This document shows, piece after piece, positions 6,500-13,503 of a stretch of 15,163 bases of DNA. Position 1 is the first letter of the stretch. Each line of letters begins with the position of its first letter. Origin of the DNA: Lachnoclostridium sp. UBA1434. GTDB taxonomy: Bacteria > Bacillota > Clostridia > Lachnospirales > Lachnospiraceae. The stretch lies in NCBI GenBank assembly GCA_002329645.1, contig DCTS01000034.1, positions 5,785 through 20,947 on the forward strand. The letters run 5' to 3'. The translations under genes were made by a program, and so were the position numbers. The notes beneath the pieces were generated by a model, which saw only the letters and a program-made list of their open reading frames with translations, did no database searches and was not told the DNA's origin.

Positions 6500-8092
6500 T
6501 CAGAATCTGCTGTATATAAACTGGCTGGAATCATATCCGGGGCCGTAGGCGCCAAAGAGCAGGATGGCTATTATCAGTGCAAAGTATACTGCATACCTCA
6601 CTATAAGAGGCCTTCTGGCAAGTATGTCCCTGAAGCTTTCTGCGCGGGACCTTAAGCTTACGAACAGCATAAGCGCCGCACCGGCAGCAAATACTATATA
6701 ATCAGCAGGACTTAATCCAAACAGTGCCTTGCCCCCCTGAAACAGCTCGGGAAGATTCCATTTGGTTAAGATGGTCCCGTACATCCTGAAGGTAAGACCT
6801 ACATTCATGTAACAGTCAAAGGTACGTAAGAAGCTCATAAGCCAGAAGGTACGCACAACCTGGAACAGGCGGTACCAGAAGGCGTCCCTGACTTTAAACC
6901 GGCTGTGGAATTTATTGTACAGCGGTATGCATTCCTGGGATATAAGTATTACAACTGCATTCAAAAGTCCCCATACGATGAAGTTCCATGCTGCCCCGTG
7001 CCATATGCCGGTGGTAAACCATACCACAAGGGTAGCAATATATACGGGCAGCCTCTTGCCCATGGTATCCCCAAGCGTTTTCCTTCCTTTACGCGAGAGG
7101 TTTTGCATCGGTTTTGAAACGGATATGGGATAGAACATATAATCCCTGAACCAGGTCCCGAGAGTGATGTGCCATCTTCTCCAGTATTCCGTAATTGATT
7201 TTGAAAAATACGGGCGCTGAAAGTTTTCCTTAAGCTTAATCCCGAATATCTGTGCAACTCCCAGGGCAATATCTATTCCTCCTGTAAAATCGGCGTAAAG
7301 CTCGATTGCATACAGGAACATGCCGCAAAGTACAAATACGCCCTGATATTCCCCCGGATTTCTTATTATCGTACTTACGGCGACAAATAGACGGTCGGCT
7401 ATGACAAGCTTTTTAAAATATCCCCACAGCATCCTCTGCAGCCCGTATGATATATTACGGGTAACAAAGCCGCTGCCGGAATATAGGGTTTCCTTAAGAT
7501 CATCGTATCTGCTTATAGGTCCCTGTACTAACTGGGGGAAAAATGATATGAACAGCAGGAGTCTCGGGAAATTCCTTTCACATGGATACTTCCCTCTGTA
7601 AACGTCTATGATATAACCCATGGTCTGAAAGGTATAAAAGGATATGCCAAGGGGCAGCACAAAGCCAAGAAGCGGCAGCTTCCCGTCCACCTTGAACACA
7701 TCCAGCAGAGTGTTGATATTAATAATGGTAAAATCCGAATACTTAAGCACCGCCAGGATGCCGAAGTTTATTACCATGCAAAGCACAAGCCAGAGCCTCT
7801 GCCTCTTCTTCATCCGTTCCTTGTAAGCCTTTCGCTCTTCAATTGAAAGCTCCTCTTTCTTCTGCTTAATATACTCCGAGGAGGTCCTTTGCAGGGCATC
7901 CAGCTTAAGTCCCGTATAAAAGGTGGTTAAGGCGGTTGCCAGTATGAAAAGCAGATATCCCGGTCCTGAAAAGGCATAGAAGGAAAGACTTGCAATAAGC
8001 AGGAGCATCCATCTGAATTTTGCGGGGATTAAGTAATACAGTATTGCCAGTACGGCAAGAAACAAAAAAAAGCTATACGATGTAAACAGCAT
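6500..8092 (-). CDS. MBOAT O-acyltransferase (DltB-like), first module
   Basis: A 530-aa polytopic membrane protein. MBOAT signatures SITEYWRRWHITLGTWFRDY (299-318) and TGIWHGAAWNF (361-371) give the conserved H308 and H365, the latter being the presumed active-site residue. It is longer than the second MBOAT of this window (470 aa). The extra length includes a charged cytoplasmic stretch at about 68-100 (Lys/Glu/Arg rich) and a basic loop at 325-347. It has a ribosome site AGGGGG, and the gap to the carrier protein gene is 11 bases. In Dlt systems DltB takes the aminoacyl group from the carrier protein and passes it through the membrane; the gene order adenylating enzyme, carrier, MBOAT, SGNH protein is the same here. 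The donor residue is not defined by sequence. Confidence 0.93.
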   Translation of the reverse strand: MLFTSYSFFLFLAVLAILYYLIPAKFRWMLLLIASLSFYAFSGPGYLLFILATALTTFYTGLKLDALQRTSSEYIKQKKEELSIEERKAYKERMKKRQRLWLVLCMVINFGILAVLKYSDFTIININTLLDVFKVDGKLPLLGFVLPLGISFYTFQTMGYIIDVYRGKYPCERNFPRLLLFISFFPQLVQGPISRYDDLKETLYSGSGFVTRNISYGLQRMLWGYFKKLVIADRLFVAVSTIIRNPGEYQGVFVLCGMFLYAIELYADFTGGIDIALGVAQIFGIKLKENFQRPYFSKSITEYWRRWHITLGTWFRDYMFYPISVSKPMQNLSRKGRKTLGDTMGKRLPVYIATLVVWFTTGIWHGAAWNFIVWGLLNAVVILISQECIPLYNKFHSRFKVRDAFWYRLFQVVRTFWLMSFLRTFDCYMNVGLTFRMYGTILTKWNLPELFQGGKALFGLSPADYIVFAAGAALMLFVSLRSRAESFRDILARRPLIVRYAVYFALIIAILLFGAYGPGYDSSQFIYSRF

Positions 8093-8103
8093 AGTACCCC
8101 CTG

Positions 8104-8334
8104 TTACTCTTCTTCAATAAGGCGCTCTATAAGAGAATACAAGGCCTTTGCAGAATTAAAATTCTCCGGGATGATCTCCTCCACCGGAATAGTAACATCA
8201 AATGTCTCGCTTATATCGGATACCAGCGACACAATATCGAAGGAATCTATAATTCTGTCGTCAATGAGTCTGTCATTGGTTTCAAAGTCAACCTCCGGGT
8301 GCAGACCGTGTAAAATTTCAAGTAATTGCTCCAT
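8104..8334 (-). CDS. Acyl/aminoacyl carrier protein (DltC-like)
   Basis: A 76-aa acidic carrier protein. The 4'-phosphopantetheine attachment site is S31 in ILDSFD-like context (IIDSFDIV, 29-36), and the rest folds as the usual four-helix carrier (helix II SFDIVSLVSDISETF). The attachment motif is DSFD, not the DSL of fatty-acid ACPs, and the gene sits between an adenylating enzyme and an MBOAT, so it is a dedicated carrier and not the fatty-acid ACP. It has a strong ribosome site AGGAGAG, 6 bases before the ATG. It is expected to be loaded by the DltA-like enzyme encoded upstream and to hand the group to the MBOAT. A separate phosphopantetheinyl transferase is needed and is not in the window. 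Confidence 0.92.
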   Translation of the reverse strand: MEQLLEILHGLHPEVDFETNDRLIDDRIIDSFDIVSLVSDISETFDVTIPVEEIIPENFNSAKALYSLIERLIEEE

Positions 8335-8440
8335 TATCTCTCTCCTATAATTAAAGTTTATCAGTTTCTTTGTTTATTCTGCAATTCCGTGCCGGGTGCA
8401 TAATGAAATTATCGTTTGCTTTGGTGCTTAATCTATTGCA

Positions 8441-9952
8441 CTACCTTTTACTGTATTTCTCCTTAAGAAAAACACGGTCTATCTTGCCGTTGGCCGTCAG
8501 CGGCATCATATCCAGGGACTCAATAACATTCGGCACCATGTAGCGCGGTAACTTTTCCTTTAGGAATTCAGCCACCTCTGCCTTAGCAGCGTCTCCTACA
8601 TAATATAGCACAATTTTCTTGCTGCTGCCATCAAAAATACAGCAGGCGGTGTTGACCTTCATGTGCATATTTGCAGCAAGCTCAATCTCGCCAAGCTCTA
8701 TGCGATGTCCCATATGCTTGATTTGATTATCCTTGCGGGAGATGAACTCAAGCTCTCCCCTCTCGTTATATCTTCCTATGTCACCCGTCCTGTATATTAG
8801 CTCAGGATAACAGTTATTCAGCGGATTTTGCACAAAGGCTTCCCCGGTTCTTTCAAAATCCTTATAATAGCCAAGGGTAAGCGGCGTACCCCTTATGCAG
8901 ATTTCTCCCGGCTCGCCGAAGCTTGCTTCCCTGTTATTCTCATCAAGAAGCAATATATCGGTATTGGAAAATGGCCTTCCTATAGGAATCATTTCCCCCG
9001 GCTCAAATTCCCTGTCCACCTCGTAGTAGCAGGACATGCCGGTAGCCTCGGTGGGGCCGTACAGATTGACAAACCTGGCTTCAGGCAGGTTCTTCCTCCA
9101 CAGATTGAACTGTTTTATCGGAAATACCTCGCTGCCAAAGGCTATGGTTTTTAAGTATTTGGGTACCAGCCTGTCAAATGTACCGAAGGATGAGATTATC
9201 GTAAGGGCCGATACCACCCAGCATATGGTGTTGATTTTCTTATCGTTTAAGTATTCCACCAGCTTCAGGGGGAACATGAACAATTCCTTCGGAATAAAAT
9301 ATGTCGTTGCGCCGAATTTTAGCGTGGGATACAACTCCTTAAGGCATGCGTCCACGTACAGCGGCGTCTGGTTTCCGAATACCGTATCCTCATTAAAGCC
9401 AAGGACTGAAGATAAATTCTCAATATAATCTATTACTGAACGATGGCAGGCAACAACTCCCTTCGGGATCCCTGTTGAACCTGAAGTGAATACTATATAT
9501 ATGGGATCCGTATCTATCTGCCTGTCGCGCACCCGGCTTATAAGATCCTCCCTGACAGGAGTGCATATCATTTCATCATATAGATAAGATTGTCCCTGAT
9601 ATCCGAACTTACCCAGCGCTGCAGCGGTTAAACTATCGCATATAACAGCCCCGGGATCCAGGCTCTTGAATATGAGCTCTATCCTGTGGGAAGGCATTTC
9701 CTCATCAATCGGCACGTAGTAGCATCCGGCATATACCACGCCGAAGAATGCGGCAATCGTCCTTGGATGCTTGCCCATGAACACCACAACGGGCTGCTTG
9801 TAAAGGCCCTTTTCCCTCAGGAAGGTGCCTATTGCAAGCGCATTTTGACTGACCTGCGCAAATGTCATCTCCGTTTTCTCATCGGCATATGCGGTTTTAT
9901 CAGGGAGCCTTTTTACAATCTGTTCAAGATATTCCAATACGTTCCTTTGCAT
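8441..9952 (-). CDS. Amino acid adenylating enzyme (DltA-like)
   Basis: A 503-aa stand-alone adenylation enzyme that should activate an amino acid with ATP and load it on the neighbouring carrier protein. Core motifs: TSGSTGIPKG (156-165), Asp201 in PLYVDACLKELYP (A4, the residue that binds the alpha-amino group), NLYGPTEAT (296-304), YRTGD (387-391), GHRIELGEIE (415-424) and NGK with catalytic K490. The length equals DltA. The pocket segment reads AFGSEVFP, where classical DltA has FCGEVLP (from memory), so the Cys that favours D-alanine is Gly273. Substrate specificity is therefore open. I start at the ATG at 9952, with GGAG nine bases upstream; the TTG at 9967 would add five residues and has no ribosome site. 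It is the first gene of the Dlt-like operon, with a 106-base gap to the carrier gene. Confidence 0.9.
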   Translation of the reverse strand: MQRNVLEYLEQIVKRLPDKTAYADEKTEMTFAQVSQNALAIGTFLREKGLYKQPVVVFMGKHPRTIAAFFGVVYAGCYYVPIDEEMPSHRIELIFKSLDPGAVICDSLTAAALGKFGYQGQSYLYDEMICTPVREDLISRVRDRQIDTDPIYIVFTSGSTGIPKGVVACHRSVIDYIENLSSVLGFNEDTVFGNQTPLYVDACLKELYPTLKFGATTYFIPKELFMFPLKLVEYLNDKKINTICWVVSALTIISSFGTFDRLVPKYLKTIAFGSEVFPIKQFNLWRKNLPEARFVNLYGPTEATGMSCYYEVDREFEPGEMIPIGRPFSNTDILLLDENNREASFGEPGEICIRGTPLTLGYYKDFERTGEAFVQNPLNNCYPELIYRTGDIGRYNERGELEFISRKDNQIKHMGHRIELGEIELAANMHMKVNTACCIFDGSSKKIVLYYVGDAAKAEVAEFLKEKLPRYMVPNVIESLDMMPLTANGKIDRVFLKEKYSKR

Positions 9953-9991
9953 AATTGATGTCTCCAAGCACTATAAAATTACAGCAGATTC

Positions 9992-10021
9992 ATATGCAGT
10001 AAATAAATATGCTGTATATAA
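9992..10021. repeat. Two imperfect 15-bp tandem repeats in the leader
   Basis: ATATGCAGTAAATAA and ATATGCTGTATATAA lie head to tail, identical at 13 of 15 positions, and a third partial unit (ATATCC) follows. They are in the untranslated leader of the DltA-like gene. On the minus strand CAGCA of the second unit can pair with TGCTG just downstream, so a leader stem-loop is possible. Function unknown. Confidence 0.4.
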
Positions 10022-10067
10022 ATATCCGCCGGATTTATTTAACAAAAGCATTAGTAGCTTATTTGCT

Positions 10068-10095
10068 TGTATAAATTTGCTTAATCTGCTTGCAA
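10068..10095 (-). promoter_or_regulatory. Possible promoter of the Dlt-like operon
   Basis: On the minus strand, TTGCAA (10090-10095) and TATACA (10068-10073) are 16 bases apart, each matching 4 of 6 consensus positions. The predicted leader is about 110 bases. This is the best candidate in the 294-base gap, but it is not strong. Confidence 0.35.
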
Positions 10096-10154
10096 TTAAA
10101 TTATATATTTATTTACTTATGATTATTTCCACATTATTAAATGACTAATCTTAT

Positions 10155-10183
10155 CCGTGCCGGCTTAACAGCCAGTTGGACGG
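10155..10183 (-). repeat. Interrupted inverted repeat after the racemase gene
   Basis: Nested arms CCGT/ACGG and GGCT/AGCC enclose a 4-base loop, about 65 bases after the racemase stop. It could act as a 3'-end structure separating the racemase from the DltA-like gene. No proper U-run follows, so I do not call it a terminator. Confidence 0.25.
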
Positions 10184-10246
10184 ATTACTGTTCTTATCAT
10201 AGTATACCGTCTCACTATCATATTTCCGGACAATCACTGCTTACAA

Positions 10247-10963
10247 TCAGGTTATCAGGTTGTCGTACCTGCTTCTTAAGCTTGCACCGCAATATCTTAC
10301 ACTGCGGGAGGCAAGTACCTCCATTGCATCTATATATCCATGCCCGAGCCTGTTATCCTTTTTTATAAGCGACAGCTCGGTGCAGCCAAGTATAATCACC
10401 TCGGCTCCGTTATCGAACAACTCCGCAGATACAACTTCAAACCTTCCCATATCCGCAGGAAGGTTTGATTTAATGTCCTCATATATCAGTTTAGTTACAT
10501 TCTTCTGTGCTATATCCGAAGGAACCACCGGCTTTATGCCTGCCGCTTCAAGCTCCCTCTGGAAAAGGCCGCTTCCTATCGTACCTTCGGTAGCCATTAT
10601 GCCTGCCGCCCTGACTCCGGCGCTTACCAGACAACCCACAGTCTCCTTAATAATATGAATTATCGGTATTCCAATTGCCCTGACAAGCTGCTCATGGAAA
10701 TAATGCGCGGTTATGCAGGGGATTGCTATATAGTCCGCTCCCAGTGCTTCAAGCTCTTTTCCGGCTCTAATCATGGGCTCAAGGGGGCTTTCCTTGCTTT
10801 TACCCAATATATAATCGGTCCGGTCAGGTGTTGACGGGCTGCTGATTATTGCCATTTCAATATGCCCCTGATCCTTCTCAGAAGCTGTCATCCTTGTTAC
10901 AAGCTCATAGAAATATGCAGTTGCCAGCGGTCCCAAACCTCCGATGACGCCAAGTCTTTTCAT
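10247..10963 (-). CDS. Aspartate/glutamate racemase family amino acid racemase
   Basis: A 238-aa cytoplasmic PLP-independent racemase. The N-terminus MKRLGVIGGLGPLAT is typical of the aspartate racemase/YgeA/RacX group. The two catalytic cysteines are C83 (IPCITAH) and C194 (LGCTEL), on the two faces of the substrate. The first motif is usually PCNTAH; here the Asn is Ile, an unusual change beside the catalytic Cys. A GGGGG ribosome site lies 8 bases before the ATG, and the gene starts 20 bases after the transglutaminase stop, so these two share a transcript. Lying upstream of an adenylating enzyme on the same strand, it could supply a D-amino acid to the Dlt-like pathway; that is inference. 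Its substrate (Asp, Glu or a basic or neutral amino acid) cannot be told from sequence alone. Confidence 0.88.
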   Translation of the reverse strand: MKRLGVIGGLGPLATAYFYELVTRMTASEKDQGHIEMAIISSPSTPDRTDYILGKSKESPLEPMIRAGKELEALGADYIAIPCITAHYFHEQLVRAIGIPIIHIIKETVGCLVSAGVRAAGIMATEGTIGSGLFQRELEAAGIKPVVPSDIAQKNVTKLIYEDIKSNLPADMGRFEVVSAELFDNGAEVIILGCTELSLIKKDNRLGHGYIDAMEVLASRSVRYCGASLRSRYDNLIT

Positions 10964-10983
10964 GTAATAACCCCCGGTTTGTT

Positions 10984-12633
10984 CTAGTTTTCAGGTGTTC
11001 GAGGATAGAGTGATTTGTCAAAGTTATAATAGTTGTTGCCCCTCTTTTTGGTGTACGCCTCTACCTCTTTGTCAGTCAGCATAAATGTCTGAAGCTTATC
11101 CTTATTAGGACAGGTATCAAAATGATACCATCCGTCCCCGCAGTTAATAAGATTCCAGAAATGCTGAGTCCTTCCTCCTACCCTGGTGACACGCATATTA
11201 TCTATGCCGGCATGTGTCAGCAGCGCTTCGGATACGGCATAATAAGTGAAGCAGTCTCCGACACCGTTCTTGATTCCCCGGTAAGCCTCTTTCACCCAGT
11301 CGGATTTATCCGAATCACCGGTATAGGCTACATGTGCCTTGACCCATTGGTATATTTCCCATGCCTTATCCCGCTTTGACATGCTGTCATCTATTATATC
11401 TTCCAATATCCCGTCCACAAGCTCATAAAGCTGATCCTCGGTAATGACCAGATTAAGCACGGTAACCGTTGAGGTTGCGGATGCTCTGTTCCCTGCAGCG
11501 TCAACTGCGCTGTAATACACATTGTAAACGCCCGGTTTGTTTAAATTGACGGCGCTTGAATCCACCGTAAAATTTACATCTCCGTCTCTGTTGTCGGTAG
11601 CCTTTACTCCCTTTTTATAGGATACTGCATCTCCCGTATATACGGTTATATTTTTAATACCGCTAAATACAGGCGCTTCATTATCGGGTATAACAGTAAG
11701 CTTTGCATTAAATTCCGACTTGTTACCGTAGCTATCCTCCAATACTACGGTCACCTGCTGATCTCCCGGCCTTGAGAAATCAGGCTTGGTCTTATAGTAA
11801 AACCTGTAAGTTGAAATATCCTTAATATTCTTTACAAATGCTATTGCTTCCAGCTCTTTATCCAGATATGTCTCCTGATCCACTGTCACTGCGGTCGGCG
11901 GCGTCGTATCAACAACATCGATATATGCGGTAAGAACCTTGCCGTTCACCTCAAGCAGCACCTCATGCCTGACAGGCTTGCTTACATCCAGGACGCTTAA
12001 ATCGGTGATTATTCTTGCACGGCTTGCTCCATTGTCAACAAAATCGTCAATTTCAATATTCATATCCGAACCGGCTTCCATCGTAACAAAGCTTTTCACA
12101 TCCAGCACATTAATGGTTGACCGGCACTCCGTTGTGTTGCGGCTTGTATCCTCCAATACTACGGTGACTGCCTGCTCACCGGGTATGGTTGTATCAGGCG
12201 CCTCCTTAAAGTATGCCTTCACCCTGGTGGCGTCAATGATGTCGGTAACAAGGTCCTCAGGCTTTATCTCCTCTCCCTTTAATACCGTCTTACTGACCGG
12301 AGAGGCCTTAGGAGGAGTTGTATCTACTATATTGAGATTAGATATCACAATATGGTTTCGCACCATTATCTTAATCTCATAGGTCCCCGGTATGTTAAGG
12401 CTCAGCTCGTCAATATCTGTCACGTATTCTCCGGTCAAATCCTTCCTCAAGAGGAACTCCCTCACATCAACCATCGGGCTTCCTGCTTCCATGGTCACTG
12501 CTTTAACTTCTGCCGGTTTGAATTCATTATATATCATTGATATTGCAACCAGTAACATGAACAGGCTGAACAGCATTAACATGATCTGCAAAGCATGCTT
12601 TCTTTTTTTCCTACTACGTTTTTTACTGTTCAT
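10984..12633 (-). CDS. Membrane-anchored transglutaminase-like protein with Ig-like repeats
   Basis: A 549-aa protein. A strongly basic start (KKRSRKKRKH) and one membrane segment (about 15-34) place the rest outside the cell. Residues 45-316 form a duplicated pair of beta-rich modules: A (45-105), B (106-180), A' (180-245), B' (246-316), with shared phrases VTMEAGS, VDTTPP and QxVTVVLED. A DUF5011-type Ig-like domain follows (about 318-395, KATDNRDGDV, YYSAVDAAGN). The C-terminal transglutaminase/protease-like core has C461 (GVGDCFTYY), H491 (TQHFWNLI) and D506 (YHFDTCP), so the triad is complete. It may cut or join peptides in the wall; the substrate is unknown. The ribosome site AGGAGG is 4 bases before the ATG and overlaps a small inverted repeat (12641-12658). 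It is the first gene of its unit, followed by the racemase. Confidence 0.88.
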   Translation of the reverse strand: MNSKKRSRKKRKHALQIMLMLFSLFMLLVAISMIYNEFKPAEVKAVTMEAGSPMVDVREFLLRKDLTGEYVTDIDELSLNIPGTYEIKIMVRNHIVISNLNIVDTTPPKASPVSKTVLKGEEIKPEDLVTDIIDATRVKAYFKEAPDTTIPGEQAVTVVLEDTSRNTTECRSTINVLDVKSFVTMEAGSDMNIEIDDFVDNGASRARIITDLSVLDVSKPVRHEVLLEVNGKVLTAYIDVVDTTPPTAVTVDQETYLDKELEAIAFVKNIKDISTYRFYYKTKPDFSRPGDQQVTVVLEDSYGNKSEFNAKLTVIPDNEAPVFSGIKNITVYTGDAVSYKKGVKATDNRDGDVNFTVDSSAVNLNKPGVYNVYYSAVDAAGNRASATSTVTVLNLVITEDQLYELVDGILEDIIDDSMSKRDKAWEIYQWVKAHVAYTGDSDKSDWVKEAYRGIKNGVGDCFTYYAVSEALLTHAGIDNMRVTRVGGRTQHFWNLINCGDGWYHFDTCPNKDKLQTFMLTDKEVEAYTKKRGNNYYNFDKSLYPRTPEN

Positions 12634-12699
12634 ATATCCTCCTGAAATATATATCAGGCTGCTTACGCAAAAAATACCTGCTAAAACGCTTTTATGTAT

Positions 12700-12728
12700 A
12701 TGATAATATCATTACTTATGATTGTCAA
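12700..12728 (-). promoter_or_regulatory. Sigma-A-type promoter for transglutaminase-racemase unit
   Basis: On the minus strand TTGACA (12723-12728) and TATCAT (12700-12705) are separated by 17 bases: a perfect -35, 5 of 6 at -10, and ideal spacing. It gives a leader of about 60 bases before the transglutaminase ATG at 12633. Confidence 0.65.
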
Positions 12729-12886
12729 CAACACAAACTTTATGCAAATAAGACATAATTCTACGATAAAAAACACCGGCTTCATCCGATGCGAACCTGC
12801 AATTCATGCTGCCCTGTCAACATCCACATTCCACATATATAGACGATACATATCTGAAAATATATCCGTAAAACAATTAGACAAAA

Positions 12887-12914
12887 TTCACCAAAATACT
12901 GACAATTGCATAAT
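12887..12914 (+). promoter_or_regulatory. Weak possible promoter before the small peptide ORF and yerC
   Basis: TTCACC (12887-12892) and CATAAT (12909-12914) are 16 bases apart, with 4 and 5 consensus matches. It is the best candidate upstream of the peptide and the YerC gene, but not convincing alone. Confidence 0.3.
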
Positions 12915-12939
12915 GTAATATAGGAAAGGAGTTGATACT

Positions 12940-13014
12940 ATGGGATGCAATCTTTTTGGAGGCTTTGGATGCAACTTTCACAGCATAAAAAAATGCTTTA
13001 CTTTCATATTTTAG
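12940..13014 (+). CDS. Possible 24-aa Cys-containing peptide upstream of YerC gene
   Basis: An ATG at 12940 lies 8 bases behind a near-perfect ribosome site (AAAGGAG at 12926-12932) and opens a 24-codon frame to a TAG at 13012. The peptide begins MGCNLFGGFGCNF and ends KKCFTFIF. Its three Cys (3, 11, 19) are evenly spaced eight residues apart, and it is rich in Phe and Gly. Two small stem-loops lie within it: AGCAT/ATGCT around six A (12982-12997) and TTTTAG/CTAAAA over the stop codon (13009-13024). It may be a leader peptide for the YerC gene 59 bases downstream, or a short product of its own. I do not recognise it; the support is the ribosome site and the regular Cys pattern. Confidence 0.4.
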   Translation: MGCNLFGGFGCNFHSIKKCFTFIF

Positions 13015-13073
13015 AGTGCTAAAATGATGATGTACGGATTATAACCTGCTGATGAAAGGAAGGTGGCCTGCTG

Positions 13074-13403
13074 ATGAGTAAAAACATAAGAACACCGGCT
13101 GTTGACCATTTATTTGAAGCAATTCTCAACCTAAGGAATATTGAGGAATGCTATATATTTTTCGAGGACATCTGCACTGTCAACGAGCTTCTCTCATTAT
13201 CCCAGAGGTTTGAGGTAGCAAGGATGCTCCGAAACCATAATACGTATCTGGAGATAGCTGAGAAAACCGGTGCATCAACTGCAACAATAAGCAGAGTCAA
13301 CAGATCGCTTAATTATGGTAATGACGGTTATGATATGGTTTTTGCACGCATGAAGGATGGTACTCCTGCCAATAAAACGGTGGAACAGGCGGATGCGCAA
13401 TAA
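13074..13403 (+). CDS. yerC: YerC/YecD family TrpR-related DNA-binding protein
   Basis: A 109-aa protein of the TrpR superfamily (YerC/YecD family). Helical throughout, it carries the family phrase ELLSLSQRFEVARML (38-52) followed by a helix-turn-helix, TYLEIAEKTGASTATISRVNRSL (57-79), with LNYGNDGY after it. The length is normal. Family members are predicted transcription regulators; as far as I know the ligand and targets are not settled, and tryptophan binding should not be assumed from the TrpR relation. The ribosome site AAGGTGG is 7 bases before the ATG. In Bacillus yerC also lies near pcrA (from memory); here a DUF1836 gene on the other strand lies between them. A clear terminator follows the stop. 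Confidence 0.88.
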   Translation: MSKNIRTPAVDHLFEAILNLRNIEECYIFFEDICTVNELLSLSQRFEVARMLRNHNTYLEIAEKTGASTATISRVNRSLNYGNDGYDMVFARMKDGTPANKTVEQADAQ

Positions 13404-13413
13404 TTAATATAAC

Positions 13414-13459
13414 AGGGCAACCCGAAAGTACTGAATAAGTCTTAAGGGTGCCCTTTTTT
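13414..13459 (+). terminator. Rho-independent terminator of yerC
   Basis: AGGGC-A-ACCC (13414-13423) pairs with GGGTGCCCT (13446-13454) with one bulged A, followed by a run of six T (13454-13459). It starts 11 bases after the yerC stop. Confidence 0.8.
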
Positions 13460-13503
13460 CTTACTGCTATTTTCATTTGTTCCATATTGATCCAAAATAT
13501 ATT

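Larger units (their letters stand above)
12634..12939. other. Intergenic region between transglutaminase and small peptide ORF
   Basis: AT-rich, 306 bases. It holds the leader and promoter of the transglutaminase gene (minus strand, left part) and a weak possible promoter with the ribosome site of the small peptide ORF (plus strand, right end). Between 12729 and 12886 I see no gene, RNA structure or repeat that I can support. Confidence 0.5.

Noticed and set aside
6500..8334. Calling the operon a plain dlt operon for D-alanylation of teichoic acid
   Set aside because: The DltA pocket Cys is missing, the SGNH protein has a Cys nucleophile and is not a recognisable DltD, an extra 52-aa cistron is present and DltX is absent; the substrate is better left open.
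9953..9967. TTG start of the DltA-like protein at 9967
   Set aside because: It has no ribosome site, while the GGAG inside this stretch fits the ATG at 9952.
10141..10368. Plus-strand 75-codon frame near the racemase end
   Set aside because: It runs antisense into the racemase gene, with no ribosome site or recognisable motif.
12694..12918. Plus-strand 74-codon frame in the gap before the small peptide ORF
   Set aside because: No ribosome site or domain, and it covers the minus-strand promoter of the transglutaminase gene; the composition is that of AT-rich spacer.
12634..13073. T-box or riboswitch before the transglutaminase or yerC genes
   Set aside because: No conserved T-box motif, no known riboswitch core and no terminator/antiterminator pair could be found in the leaders.
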